64,000 bases of DNA from JACCTH01 sp035253825 (GTDB taxonomy: Bacteria; Actinomycetota; Acidimicrobiia; Spongiisociales; ZC4RG35). The stretch lies in the NCBI GenBank assembly GCA_035253825.1, contig DATFBM010000005.1, forward strand, positions 1 through 64,000, written 5' to 3'. The notes under the pieces are model-generated. The model saw nothing but the letters and a program-made list of their open reading frames with translations, was not told the DNA's origin and searched no databases. Both the position numbers and the translations under genes were made by a program. Positions 34,258-42,506 of this stretch are shown here, piece by piece (the stretch's first letter is position 1; each line of letters begins with the position of its first letter).

Positions 34258-34776
34258 ATTTTGGGCTTGATCGGGGGCGGTCTCCTGGGCTACTTGGTCG
34301 GTGGACTGCGCCGTGAGCTTTTCGACCGCAATCTCCGTCACGCCAACACCAGATTGCGCTCTCTCGAACTCGACCGCGATCTTCTCGCCGAGACCCTCGA
34401 AATCACCCGTCGCGAGCTCGATGACCTCCGTGCCCAGACCTCCGGAGGCCATATCCCTGCCCGCCCACCGAGCTACTCCGGGGCGTCGCCGGCCATCGCG
34501 GCCCGAATGCAGACTCTAGAGATCACCCGCCGCCAGCTCGAGGAGATCCAGGGTGCGAGGAATGTCGACGTGACTATCGACGACACAGACGCCACTCGCG
34601 CGGCGAGGACCGCACCCAAAGTCGAGGTCCGACCGAGCTCAGGGGAGAGCGTCAAGACCAACCAGCCAGCGAAGAATTCTCGCCGTCGCCCCCCAAAGAA
34701 GCTCCCCGCCGAGGTCGAAGAACCAGACCCGTCGGCCCTGCCAGACCTCGAATACCCAAAGGTCCGGTTCGGCTAG
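34255..34776 (+). CDS. Membrane-anchored coiled-coil protein, unknown function
   Basis: A 173-residue protein that I do not recognise. Residues 1-17 are a Gly/Leu-rich hydrophobic segment, followed by about 45 residues of charged heptads (LELDRDLLAETLEITRRELD). A second copy of the TLEITRRxL motif appears near residue 87, so there is an internal repeat. The C-terminal 60 residues are basic, Pro-rich and probably disordered. The start is TTG, inside a palindrome. Its last 138 nt overlap the convergent Nudix gene, whose C-terminus is conserved, so this 3' end may be evolutionarily recent or longer than the functional protein. Confidence 0.5.
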   Translation: MILGLIGGGLLGYLVGGLRRELFDRNLRHANTRLRSLELDRDLLAETLEITRRELDDLRAQTSGGHIPARPPSYSGASPAIAARMQTLEITRRQLEEIQGARNVDVTIDDTDATRAARTAPKVEVRPSSGESVKTNQPAKNSRRRPPKKLPAEVEEPDPSALPDLEYPKVRFG

Positions 34777-35175
34777 CTGACTGAGGGCCGGTGTGAAGAT
34801 GCCCGCCACCTCGCGGGGGCTGGGGACCAATTCGATTTTTCGATCGAACAGGCCGACGACGGGTATGACCATCAGGCTGAATTCAACGGTGTGGATCGCC
34901 GGGAGATAGCCCCACACCTTCACCATGTCCTGGGGGATCCCAACTTCTTCCTCGGCCTCGCGGAGGGCGGTGTGGACCGGATCGCGGTCTCCCGGATCGG
35001 GGCGGCCGCCCGGAAGAGCGATATGACCGGCGTGGGTGGGCATCGTGTCGGGCCGCTTGATCAGAACCACGCGAAGAGCGCCCGCCTCGTCTTCGAACAG
35101 CGGCACCAGCACCGAGGCGGTCGGCTTGCCGTCGTCTGAGGGAAGATCGGCCAGGATGCGGAGACGGTCCGTCAC
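34639..35175 (-). CDS. Nudix hydrolase, CoA-pyrophosphatase-like
   Basis: A 178-residue Nudix protein. The box GGRPDPGDRDPVHTALREAEEEVG keeps the REAEEE glutamates and the GG-xxDxxD pattern of the NUDT7/8 coenzyme A pyrophosphatase group (shown here as residues about 55-78). HAGHIALPGGRPD precedes it, and the C-terminus LLWGATARILRWL matches the IWGLTA-type end of that group, so the full length is supported. It probably hydrolyses CoA or a related nucleoside diphosphate derivative. It overlaps the convergent coiled-coil gene and is divergent from the GNAT gene by 26 nt. Confidence 0.8.
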   Translation of the reverse strand: MTDRLRILADLPSDDGKPTASVLVPLFEDEAGALRVVLIKRPDTMPTHAGHIALPGGRPDPGDRDPVHTALREAEEEVGIPQDMVKVWGYLPAIHTVEFSLMVIPVVGLFDRKIELVPSPREVAGIFTPALSQLAEPDLWVFEVWQGRRVWFFDLGGELLWGATARILRWLVGLDALP

Positions 35176-35201
35176 CGAGCCACGTTATAGGCTCGGCCCG
35201 A

Positions 35202-35756
35202 ATGCCTAGCGACCGGATCCAAACTGAGCGGCTGATCCTGCGGCGATTCTCGCGACGCGACATCTCGGCTCTCACCGAGGCGGTGCAGGCATCGCTTCCC
35301 GCCCTCAACGAGTGGCTGCCGTGGGCGCACCCCGGTTATCGAAAGGAAGACGCCGCCATCTACATCCGTGACTCGATCGAGGCTTGGAAGGAGGGCAAGG
35401 CCTACGACTGGGCGATTCGTCGAAAGGGAGACCCCCGCCGCCACCTTGGCAACCTCTCCACTTGGGGAGTCTCGCGTCTCACCCGAACTGGGGAGATCGG
35501 CTACTGGATTCGGACCGATCAGACCGGCCAGGGGCTAGCAGGGGAAGCCACCAAGGCGATCATGCGAGTTGGTTTCCAGGAACTCGGGTTTCACAAGATT
35601 GTCTTGCGGATCGCAGTCGGCAACGACGCCTCCGAGAAGGTGGCGAAAAAGCTGGGCTTTGCCAAGGAGGGGGTGCTGCGCGAGGAGCTACTGATCCGCG
35701 GACGCTGGATCGATCACAACCTCTACTCGATGCTGGAGCAGGAATTCGAGGAGTAA
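35202..35756 (+). CDS. GNAT acetyltransferase, RimJ/RimL type
   Basis: A 184-residue protein of the ribosomal-protein-alanine N-acetyltransferase-like family. RIQTERLILRRFSRRDI is the typical N-terminal strand, GEIGYWIRTDQTGQGLAGEA holds the acetyl-CoA pyrophosphate loop (GQGLAGEA), and HKIVLRIAVGNDASEKVAKKLGF the C-terminal motif B. It acetylates an amino group; the target is not predictable. It ends 3 nt before a hairpin that separates it from nuoN. Confidence 0.85.
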   Translation: MPSDRIQTERLILRRFSRRDISALTEAVQASLPALNEWLPWAHPGYRKEDAAIYIRDSIEAWKEGKAYDWAIRRKGDPRRHLGNLSTWGVSRLTRTGEIGYWIRTDQTGQGLAGEATKAIMRVGFQELGFHKIVLRIAVGNDASEKVAKKLGFAKEGVLREELLIRGRWIDHNLYSMLEQEFEE

Positions 35757-35758
35757 AC

Positions 35759-35810
35759 CGCGACCCAGGGTAGATAGGAACGTCCAACAGCCCTATCTGG
35801 GTCGCGTTTT
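35759..35810. terminator. Hairpin between convergent GNAT and nuoN genes
   Basis: CGCGACCCAG (35759-35768) pairs with CTGGGTCGCG (35797-35806), then after a 5-nt bulge ATAGG pairs with CCTAT. TTTT follows on the plus strand at 35807-35810, giving a proper terminator for the GNAT gene; the nuoN stop overlaps the T-run. It contains the dispersed-repeat core GCGACCCAGGG. Confidence 0.65.
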
Positions 35811-37299
35811 AACCGGCGGCGAGGACCCGGGAAGCGTCTCCGAAGACGGAGGCCAAGGTGGGGTAGATCCCGACCAGCACCGTCAGCACCCCGGCGATGA
35901 CGAGAGCGAGGCGGAGGGAGCCGGCGGGAGTGTCGGCCCGGTCGCCCAGCGAAGTGGCGGGGGCTCCATCGAGCCAGATCGATTTCACCACCCGGGCGTA
36001 GTAGTAGAAGGCGATGACGCTGTTGACGGCGGCGATCACAGCCAGGGCCACCGTCGAGACTCCCCCGGCGATCATCACCGAGCGGAACATGACGAACTTG
36101 GCAAACCACCCGGCCAACGGCGGGATCCCGGCCAGTGAAAAGAAGAAGATCGCCGCCAGCACTCCCAGCCGGGCGTCGTAGGAGCCAAGCCCGGCCCAGC
36201 CATCGATGTCTCCGGTCCCGGTCTTCCGAGCGCCGGCGATCACCACCGCAAAGGCGCCGAGGTTCATGATCGAATAGATAACGAGGTAAACGACTGTGGC
36301 CGAGAAGGCTTCGGAGAGATCGGTTCCGCTCACGGCGGCGGCGGCGAAAGGCACCAGCATGAAACCTGCTTGGGCAATCGAGGAGTAGGCCAGCAACCGC
36401 ACGATGTTCTGTTGCCGAAGGGCTGCCAGGTTGCCGATGGTCATCGAGGCCGCGGCCATGATCCAGAGGGCAGGCGCCCAGTAATTGGAGGCACCGGGAA
36501 GCGCCAGGTACATCAGGATCAGCATCCCGACGAAGCCCGCCGCTTTGGAGTTGACCGAGAGATAGGCCGTGACCGGAGTCGGCGCGCCCTCGTAGGTGTC
36601 GGGGGCCCAAAAATGGAAGGGAACCGCCGAGACCTTGAAACCGAAGCCAACGATGATCAGCAGCACTCCCAGGCCCAGCGCAGTTGCCGCCTCTCCGGAG
36701 CCGGCGGCGCTGATGCCGTCTCGGATCCCAGCAAAGGACACCTCACCCGTGAGCCCGAACACGAGCGACATTCCAAAGAGCATGAGGGCAGTCGAGAGCA
36801 CGCCGAGGATGAAGTATTTCAGTGAAGCCTCGTTCGACTTCATGTCGCCCTTGCGCCACCCCGCCAGCATGAACAGCGGAGCCGTGGTCAGCTCCAATCC
36901 GATGAAGAGCACGATCAGATCGCGCGAGGAGGCCATGACCAGCGATCCCAGGATTGAACAAAGGACCAGGAAGTAGTACTCGCCCTGGTAATAGCGGTCG
37001 CCCTCGATGTATGACACCGACATCAGGAGGACGAGATAGCCGGCGACGATGAAGAGACCTTTCAACACCAGGGCAAAGGTGTCGACGGTGTAGGAGCCGT
37101 CGAACATTTCCCGGCTGCCGCCGTCGACGGCCAGTATCAGAAGGGGTAGGGCGGCAAATGACACCCCCAGCACCGAGGCGATAGCGGTCAAGTACTTGGC
37201 CGGCCGCGGCAGCAGGAGATCGAGCGCCAGCACGAGGACAATGGTCGCCACCAGGATCAGCTCCGGGGCGATCGCCAGATAATCGATCTCGAAGCCCAT
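35809..37299 (-). CDS. nuoN: Complex I subunit N, first cluster
   Basis: A 496-residue, roughly 14-helix Mrp-antiporter-like membrane subunit of NADH:quinone oxidoreductase, involved in proton pumping. SSRDLIVLFIGLELTT carries the conserved helix-5 glutamate, FKVSAVPFHFWAPD the helix-7/8 region with its lysine, and VRLLAYSSIAQAGFML the family motif. It is the last gene of the operon and lies 4 nt after nuoM. A second, divergent copy is at 56400. Confidence 0.93.
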   Translation of the reverse strand: MGFEIDYLAIAPELILVATIVLVLALDLLLPRPAKYLTAIASVLGVSFAALPLLILAVDGGSREMFDGSYTVDTFALVLKGLFIVAGYLVLLMSVSYIEGDRYYQGEYYFLVLCSILGSLVMASSRDLIVLFIGLELTTAPLFMLAGWRKGDMKSNEASLKYFILGVLSTALMLFGMSLVFGLTGEVSFAGIRDGISAAGSGEAATALGLGVLLIIVGFGFKVSAVPFHFWAPDTYEGAPTPVTAYLSVNSKAAGFVGMLILMYLALPGASNYWAPALWIMAAASMTIGNLAALRQQNIVRLLAYSSIAQAGFMLVPFAAAAVSGTDLSEAFSATVVYLVIYSIMNLGAFAVVIAGARKTGTGDIDGWAGLGSYDARLGVLAAIFFFSLAGIPPLAGWFAKFVMFRSVMIAGGVSTVALAVIAAVNSVIAFYYYARVVKSIWLDGAPATSLGDRADTPAGSLRLALVIAGVLTVLVGIYPTLASVFGDASRVLAAG

Positions 37300-37303
37300 G
37301 CGC

Positions 37304-38908
37304 TTAGCCGCCGAGCGACGCAGTCACGCTGGGGCCGAAGGCCGTCTCCACCAGGCTTATCACCGAGTCGTTGGTAGCGCCCAAAACCACTCGGGGATAA
37401 ATGCCGACGATGACGATGAGGATGATGAGCGGGACCCAGGCGGCGATCTCAAATCGATCGACGTCGTGAAATTCGTGGCTGTCCCATTCGGCTGAGGGCT
37501 CGCCCAGATTCACCTTTTGCAGCATCCAGAGCATGTAGCCCGCGGTGAGGACGGTCCCTATCGCTCCCAGCACCATCGCCGTCCGGAACACGGTCAGCGA
37601 AAGGCCCTCGGCCGGGTTGTAAGCCCCCAGGAGTGACATGAACTCACCCCAGAAGCCGGCCAAACCGGGCAGCCCGAGGGAAGCGAAGGCGGTGAAAGCG
37701 AGGATCCCGCCGAGGATCGGCATCAGCTTCATGTTGCCCCCCAGACGGGCCATCTCTCGGGTGTGGTAGCGGTGGCTCATCGAGCCGGCGAGGAAGAAAA
37801 GCAGGCCGGTGATAAGACCGTGGGCCACCATCCCGATGATCGAGGCATTGATGCCGACGTCGGTGAGGCTGGCGATACCCAGCATGACAAAGCCCATGTG
37901 CCCCACCGAGGAGAACGCAATCAGGCGTTTCAAATCGGTTTGAGCCAAACATGCCAGGGAGCCGTAGATGATCCCGATCACCGCCAGGATGGCGATGGCC
38001 GGAGCCCATTCCCGGGCGGCCTCAGGGAGGATCGGCAGGGAGATCCGGATGAACCCGTACGAGCCCAGCTTCAGCATGATGGCCGCCAGCAGAACCGAGC
38101 CCACGGTGGGAGCGGCGGTGTGGGCGTCAGGGAGCCAGGTGTGTAGGGGCCACATCGGCACCTTGACCGCAAAGCCGAGGAACATCGCCCCGAACACGAG
38201 CCAGCCGAAGCGTCCGGCAAAGACCTCCGGGGTGTTGGAGGCGATTGCCACTAGCTCGGGGATGTCGAAGGTGCGCTCGCCGGCAACATCCGAGCGGAAA
38301 TAGAGGGCAAGGAAGCCGAGGAGCATGAACGCCGAGCCGAACAGGGTGAAGAGGAAGAACTTGATGGCCGCGTAGAGCCGGGTCTCGGTCTCGCGGGCGA
38401 AGCCGGGAATCTTGCGCACGGTCTTGTCGCCCCAGATCCCGATCATGAAGTACATGGGCAGCAATACGACCTCGAAGAAGATGAAGAAGAGGACCAGGTC
38501 CAAAGCGGAGAACGTCCCGTTGAGCCCGGTAGCCAGGATCAACATGAGGATGAGGAACCCCTTGGGATTCCGGGGCTCCTCCCAGTGATTCCAGGAATAG
38601 ATCACCGATAGCACCATCACGAAGGTGGAGAGGACGAGAAGAGGGAGGCTGATCCCGTCGATTCCGATGTGGTAATTGGCGTTGATGGCGCTGATCCAGG
38701 AAACGTTGGTTTCGAACTGGTAACCGGAGGATCCGAAGTCGAAGCTGAAGAGCAGAGCGAGCGAGATGAGGAAGGTGACCACCGTCACCGCCAAGCCGAG
38801 ACGTTTGATCATCTCCTCCTGGGCCCGGGGAATGGCGGACATGAGAAGCGCCCCGGCGATGGGCAGCATCACCACCGCCGTCAAGCCCCATTCGTTCAAG
38901 AGATCCAT
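37304..38908 (-). CDS. nuoM: Complex I subunit M, first cluster
   Basis: A 534-residue antiporter-like subunit. FFIFFEVVLLPMYFMIGIWG contains the conserved glutamate of helix 5 (20 residues), FAVKVPMWPLHTWLPDAH the broken helix with its lysine, and KRLIAFSSVGHMGFVMLG the signature used to tell NuoM. It pumps protons in the membrane arm. 13 nt separate it from nuoL and 4 nt from nuoN. Confidence 0.95.
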   Translation of the reverse strand: MDLLNEWGLTAVVMLPIAGALLMSAIPRAQEEMIKRLGLAVTVVTFLISLALLFSFDFGSSGYQFETNVSWISAINANYHIGIDGISLPLLVLSTFVMVLSVIYSWNHWEEPRNPKGFLILMLILATGLNGTFSALDLVLFFIFFEVVLLPMYFMIGIWGDKTVRKIPGFARETETRLYAAIKFFLFTLFGSAFMLLGFLALYFRSDVAGERTFDIPELVAIASNTPEVFAGRFGWLVFGAMFLGFAVKVPMWPLHTWLPDAHTAAPTVGSVLLAAIMLKLGSYGFIRISLPILPEAAREWAPAIAILAVIGIIYGSLACLAQTDLKRLIAFSSVGHMGFVMLGIASLTDVGINASIIGMVAHGLITGLLFFLAGSMSHRYHTREMARLGGNMKLMPILGGILAFTAFASLGLPGLAGFWGEFMSLLGAYNPAEGLSLTVFRTAMVLGAIGTVLTAGYMLWMLQKVNLGEPSAEWDSHEFHDVDRFEIAAWVPLIILIVIVGIYPRVVLGATNDSVISLVETAFGPSVTASLGG

Positions 38909-38921
38909 CTGACTCCCTCTC

Positions 38922-40955
38922 CTATCTGAAAACCACGATCGAAAGCACCAAGATCAACGTTCCCAGCACGAACCCGGTGGCATATTGCTGGACGCGGCCC
39001 GTCTGGAGCTTGCGAAGCGAGGTCCCCGCCGAGTCGGCTGCGGCCGAGACTCCCCCGATCAAACCGTCGATTCCCCGCTGATCGAGTCCGCCGTAGACGA
39101 AACGGGAGAGAGCCACAGAGAGGCCGGCCACGCCGTTGACCACGCCGTCGATCAGATAGGTGTTGGTCCAATTGACCGCCCGAGCGATAGGCCCCTTGAT
39201 GGGCGCGACGATGCCATACCAATAGAGATCATCGAGAAAGTACTTCCGTCGCAAGAGTGGATAGAGAAGCGGAATCTCGAGGCGATCGCGTTCGGGCTGG
39301 GTGTTGCGTTCTGGATAGAAGATGAGATATGCCAGGAGGATTCCGAGCAGGCCGGCGACCACGCCCGGAATGAGCGCACCAAAGTCGAAAGACGTGGGCG
39401 ATTCAACCGGATGAAAGATCTCCCGGTTTTCCACCCAGTGATGGAATCCGGTGAAGACCCCCGGGATGTTGACCCATCCCGCCGCCACTGCGCCTATCGC
39501 CAATGCGACCAGGGGCACAGTCATCACCCGGGGGGACTCGTGGGGATGGCCGTGGCCGAGATAGTGGCCATGGAAAGTGAGAAAGACCATGCGGAAGGTG
39601 TAAAAGGCGGTGATAAAGGCGGCGATGATCCCAAGCCACATCACCGCCGTGTAGCCCTCGTGATTGAAGGTGGCGAGAATCTCATCCTTGGAGAAGAAAC
39701 CTGCCAGCGGCGGAATCCCCGACAGGGCGAGCGCCCCCACCAGGAAAGTCCGATAAGTAACTGGCATGTGCTTTCGCAACCCACCCATGTCGCTCATGTA
39801 GTTGGAGTGGACCGCGTGGATCACCGAGCCTGCGCCGAGGAAAAGCAGGGCCTTGAAGAAGGCATGGGTCCAGAGGTGAAAGAGACCGGCGGTATAGCCA
39901 CCCGCCCCCAAGGCGGCCACCATGTAGCCCAGCTGACTCACGGTTGAATAAGCGAGCACCCGCTTGATGTCGTCCTGAACCAGCGCCAGCAGTCCGGTGA
40001 TGAAAAGGGTGGCGGCACCGATCCCAAGGATCCAAGCCCGTACCTCAGACCCCATGCCCTCATAGAACGGGAACATGCGAGCGATCAGGTAGACCCCGGC
40101 GGTGACCATGGTGGCGGCGTGCATCAGAGCCGACACCGGAGTCGGACCCGCCATGGCGTCGGGGAGCCAGACATGGAGGGGGAACTGCGCCGATTTCCCC
40201 ATCGCCCCGAAAAAGATCAGGAGGCCGGCCACGACCGCCACTCCCCCTAAAGCGGCCAGTCCCTCATCGGCCGCGGAGAGGATTTCGGTGAACCGAAAGG
40301 TGCCCACCGTCAGACCCAGGATGACGGTGCCGATCATCAGGCCGAGATCGGCCACCCGGTTGACATAGAAGGCCTTCATCGCCGCCGACGAGTTCTCCTT
40401 TTGCTCCCAGTAATGGCCGATCAGGAGGTAGGAAGCCAGCCCAACTCCCTCCCAACCGATGATCAGCTGCACCAGGTTGGGAGCTGCCACCAGCACCAAC
40501 ATCGCCCCGGCGAACAACGAGAGGTTGGCGAAGAAAGTCGGCACCCGGACATCTCCGTGCATGTAACCGACGGCGTAAATGAAGACCAGCAGGGCCACGG
40601 TGGTGACGACGACGAACATCATCGTGGAGAGGCCGTCCACCACCCATCCGAGCTCGAAGACGAGCGGTTGGCCATCGCGGATTCCGATCCGGGCGATCTG
40701 GAAATGGACCTCGCGGGCGACTCCCTCGGTGATGTTGAGGATGAAGAGGGCAAGGGCATAAATCCAGTTGATGGCCATGGCTCCGATGGCGAATTCGGCT
40801 CCGTGCCGGGGCATCCGTCGACCGAAGAAAAAACAGGCCAGCATGGCGATAAAGGGAAGAACGAGAAGGATCCCGGCGTACTGGGCCAGCGCCCCTCCGT
40901 CGGATAGGTTGTGGCCCTCTTCGGCCACGGAGGCGACCAGGGCGCCTATGAACAA
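38922..40955 (-). CDS. nuoL: Complex I subunit L, first cluster
   Basis: A 677-residue distal pumping subunit. Motifs seen are LIIGWEGVGLASYLLIGHYW, KSAQFPLHVWLPDAMAGPTP, and KRVLAYSTVSQLGYMVAALG, each within the antiporter fold. The C-terminal part includes the lateral helix typical of NuoL. The start is TTG at 40955. In intact operons nuoK would directly precede it, but here 3.2 kb of unrelated genes intervene, so nuoLMN need either their own promoter or read-through past convergent genes, which is unlikely. Confidence 0.95.
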   Translation of the reverse strand: MFIGALVASVAEEGHNLSDGGALAQYAGILLVLPFIAMLACFFFGRRMPRHGAEFAIGAMAINWIYALALFILNITEGVAREVHFQIARIGIRDGQPLVFELGWVVDGLSTMMFVVVTTVALLVFIYAVGYMHGDVRVPTFFANLSLFAGAMLVLVAAPNLVQLIIGWEGVGLASYLLIGHYWEQKENSSAAMKAFYVNRVADLGLMIGTVILGLTVGTFRFTEILSAADEGLAALGGVAVVAGLLIFFGAMGKSAQFPLHVWLPDAMAGPTPVSALMHAATMVTAGVYLIARMFPFYEGMGSEVRAWILGIGAATLFITGLLALVQDDIKRVLAYSTVSQLGYMVAALGAGGYTAGLFHLWTHAFFKALLFLGAGSVIHAVHSNYMSDMGGLRKHMPVTYRTFLVGALALSGIPPLAGFFSKDEILATFNHEGYTAVMWLGIIAAFITAFYTFRMVFLTFHGHYLGHGHPHESPRVMTVPLVALAIGAVAAGWVNIPGVFTGFHHWVENREIFHPVESPTSFDFGALIPGVVAGLLGILLAYLIFYPERNTQPERDRLEIPLLYPLLRRKYFLDDLYWYGIVAPIKGPIARAVNWTNTYLIDGVVNGVAGLSVALSRFVYGGLDQRGIDGLIGGVSAAADSAGTSLRKLQTGRVQQYATGFVLGTLILVLSIVVFR

Positions 40956-41015
40956 GAACGGGGTCCGTGCGTCACCGGCTGGCGAGTATAAAGAGGCGCC
41001 CTGGGAGGCAAGCCT

Positions 41016-41582
41016 TTGACCAAAAACCGACTCGAAACCATCACCGATGGCGTCCTAGCCATCGTCATCACGATCATCGTTCTGGAGCTGCACGTCCCCG
41101 AATCGGCCGGCCTCAGCGGCCTCCGCGAAAGCCTTCCACTGCTGGCGGCTTACGCCTTCACCTTCGTCCATATCGGGATCTACTGGAACAACCATCACAA
41201 CCTGATCCACTCGGTGAAACAGATCGACGGAGCCGTTCTCTGGGCCAATCTTGTCCTCTTGTTTTGGCTCTCCCTTTTCCCCTTCGTCATCAGGTGGTTC
41301 GCCGAGGTTGGCTTTGCCTCCATGCCGGTGGCGGCCTTCGGGGCCGTACTTTGGCTGGCGTCGATGTCCTATTTCTTCCTGGTTAAGGCGCTAATACGAG
41401 TGAACGGGCCCGACTCAACCGTCGCTAAGGCGGTGGGCCGGGACCGAAAGGGATGGCTGTCGACTCTTATCTACACAGTTTCGGTAGCCGTAGCGTTTGT
41501 GAGCCCGCTTGTAGCAATCCTTCTCTATGGGGTGGTGGCGTTGATGTGGCTCGTGCCCGACAGGCGCTTCGGCCGCACCTGA
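41016..41582 (+). CDS. TMEM175-family potassium-channel-like membrane protein
   Basis: A 188-residue protein with six predicted helices, of the DUF1211/TMEM175 family. The N-terminal RLETITDGVLAIVITIIVLEL matches the RxxxFSDGVxAI pore helix (as two blocks). The Phe-Ser is replaced by Ile-Thr, a common variation. Prokaryotic members are K+ channels with an isoleucine or leucine gate. TTG at 41016 is supported by GGGAGG 7 nt upstream. It faces away from nuoL, 60 nt apart, and is the first gene of the insert in the nuo operon. Confidence 0.8.
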   Translation: MTKNRLETITDGVLAIVITIIVLELHVPESAGLSGLRESLPLLAAYAFTFVHIGIYWNNHHNLIHSVKQIDGAVLWANLVLLFWLSLFPFVIRWFAEVGFASMPVAAFGAVLWLASMSYFFLVKALIRVNGPDSTVAKAVGRDRKGWLSTLIYTVSVAVAFVSPLVAILLYGVVALMWLVPDRRFGRT

Positions 41583-41644
41583 TGGAGCCATAGTGCCCTT
41601 GCCAAGCATGGTGCCGCCTCGCACCGACGTTGAGCGGGGACAAG

Positions 41645-41830
41645 CTATACGCAGGTACAGAGGACGTCGGCTCGGCCGCATCGGGCGCACTTCAAGGTGC
41701 AGTAGCGGTCGGAACCGACATGCTGGTGATTGGGGTCGTGCTCCCGGGCCTCCGAACCACAAATTGCACACTTCCAACCGTCGGAAGCGCCACCACACTT
41801 TGCGCACAACAGGCTGACTCGATCGGTCAT
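41645..41830 (-). CDS. Small zinc-ribbon protein
   Basis: A 61-residue protein with nine cysteines: LLCAKCGG, WKCAICGSEA, YCTLKCARCGRADVLCTC. The CxxC pairs form one or two zinc ribbons, and a HDPNHQH segment adds possible ligands. GAGG lies 4-5 nt before the ATG. No known family name is claimed. It follows the membrane-protein gene on the same strand beyond a strong hairpin. With five CxxC/CxC motifs it could bind soft metals, which would fit the methyltransferase across the divergent promoter, but this is inference. Confidence 0.65.
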   Translation of the reverse strand: MTDRVSLLCAKCGGASDGWKCAICGSEAREHDPNHQHVGSDRYCTLKCARCGRADVLCTCV

Positions 41831-41852
41831 GTTTCCTCGCTGTCCTTAATGG

Positions 41853-41881
41853 AGGCGGGCGGCCCCCGGCGCCGCCCGCCT
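41853..41881. terminator. Strong GC hairpin between membrane protein and zinc-ribbon genes
   Basis: AGGCGGGCGGC (41853-41863) pairs with GCCGCCCGCCT (41871-41881), 11 bp with a 7-nt loop. It starts 7 nt after the membrane-protein stop on the minus strand. No T-run follows, so it may be an mRNA stabiliser or pause site rather than a full terminator. Confidence 0.5.
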
Positions 41882-41887
41882 GGTTGA

Positions 41888-42385
41888 TCAGCTCTGACCA
41901 CGCTTGACCGCCGGGAGCGTAAGTAGCGCTCCGATCACAAATATCGCCGTTGCCAGGTAAATCAGTCCGAGATGTCCCAGTGTGTCGAAGTTGTTGGGAT
42001 AGTGCGCGGGCAAGGCAACTGCCAGGCCCAGCACTGGCGCGGCCACAGCTCCCACCCACGCCCACAGCTGTCGCCTCCGGACGCCATAGACGACCATGAG
42101 TAAGACGGCTAACCCGGTCGCGGCAATGAAGCCCGAAACGGCAATATGCAGATGACTGATGTAATGGAAAAGCGAGGGGCTGAACGCCGAGATCTCCGCT
42201 TTCCCAACATCGACCTGCTCTGGCCCGATACCCAGCTCAAGGAACGAATCCGAGAAGTTGACGAAGAAAAAGATCACGCCATATCCGATAAAACCAACCG
42301 CGGCGATCGCCATCAGCCAGGACCCAATATTCAGCTGATTTTCGACGGTCCCAGAGCGAGTTCCTTGTACCGTTGTGGTGGTCAT
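41888..42385 (-). CDS. Four-helix membrane protein, unknown function
   Basis: A 165-residue protein with four hydrophobic helices (about 25-45, 70-95, 103-122, 138-158). Helix 2 is His-rich (LFHYISHLHIAVSG) and the third loop has PAHYPNNFDTLGHLGL, so several histidines lie near the membrane face and could bind a metal or haem. I recognise no family. The ribosome-binding site AAAGGAGGTG, 6 nt before the ATG, is the strongest in the window, suggesting high expression. It is divergent from the ECF sigma operon, with a dyad (42428-42464) in between. Confidence 0.65.
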   Translation of the reverse strand: MTTTTVQGTRSGTVENQLNIGSWLMAIAAVGFIGYGVIFFFVNFSDSFLELGIGPEQVDVGKAEISAFSPSLFHYISHLHIAVSGFIAATGLAVLLMVVYGVRRRQLWAWVGAVAAPVLGLAVALPAHYPNNFDTLGHLGLIYLATAIFVIGALLTLPAVKRGQS

Positions 42386-42427
42386 CGATCCACCTCCTTT
42401 CGCTGGAAAGGACGTAGGCGGCCGGCG

Positions 42428-42464
42428 AACGATTGCATTTCTTCGGCGATGCAATGAAATCGTT
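42428..42464. promoter_or_regulatory. Dyad in the divergent region before the sigma factor
   Basis: AACGATTGCAT (42428-42438) pairs with ATGCAAT (42449-42455) and, after a 3-nt bulge, ATCGTT (42459-42464). It lies midway between the divergent membrane-protein and sigma-factor starts and could be a shared operator or a leader hairpin. Confidence 0.45.
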
Positions 42465-42506
42465 CCCGGTTTCGTCTTTACCGCTGAGGTGTCGATTCGC
42501 AGTGAG

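Noticed and set aside
38985..39947. 320-codon plus-strand open frame over nuoL
   Set aside because: Antisense of a conserved membrane protein; no domain, no start signal.
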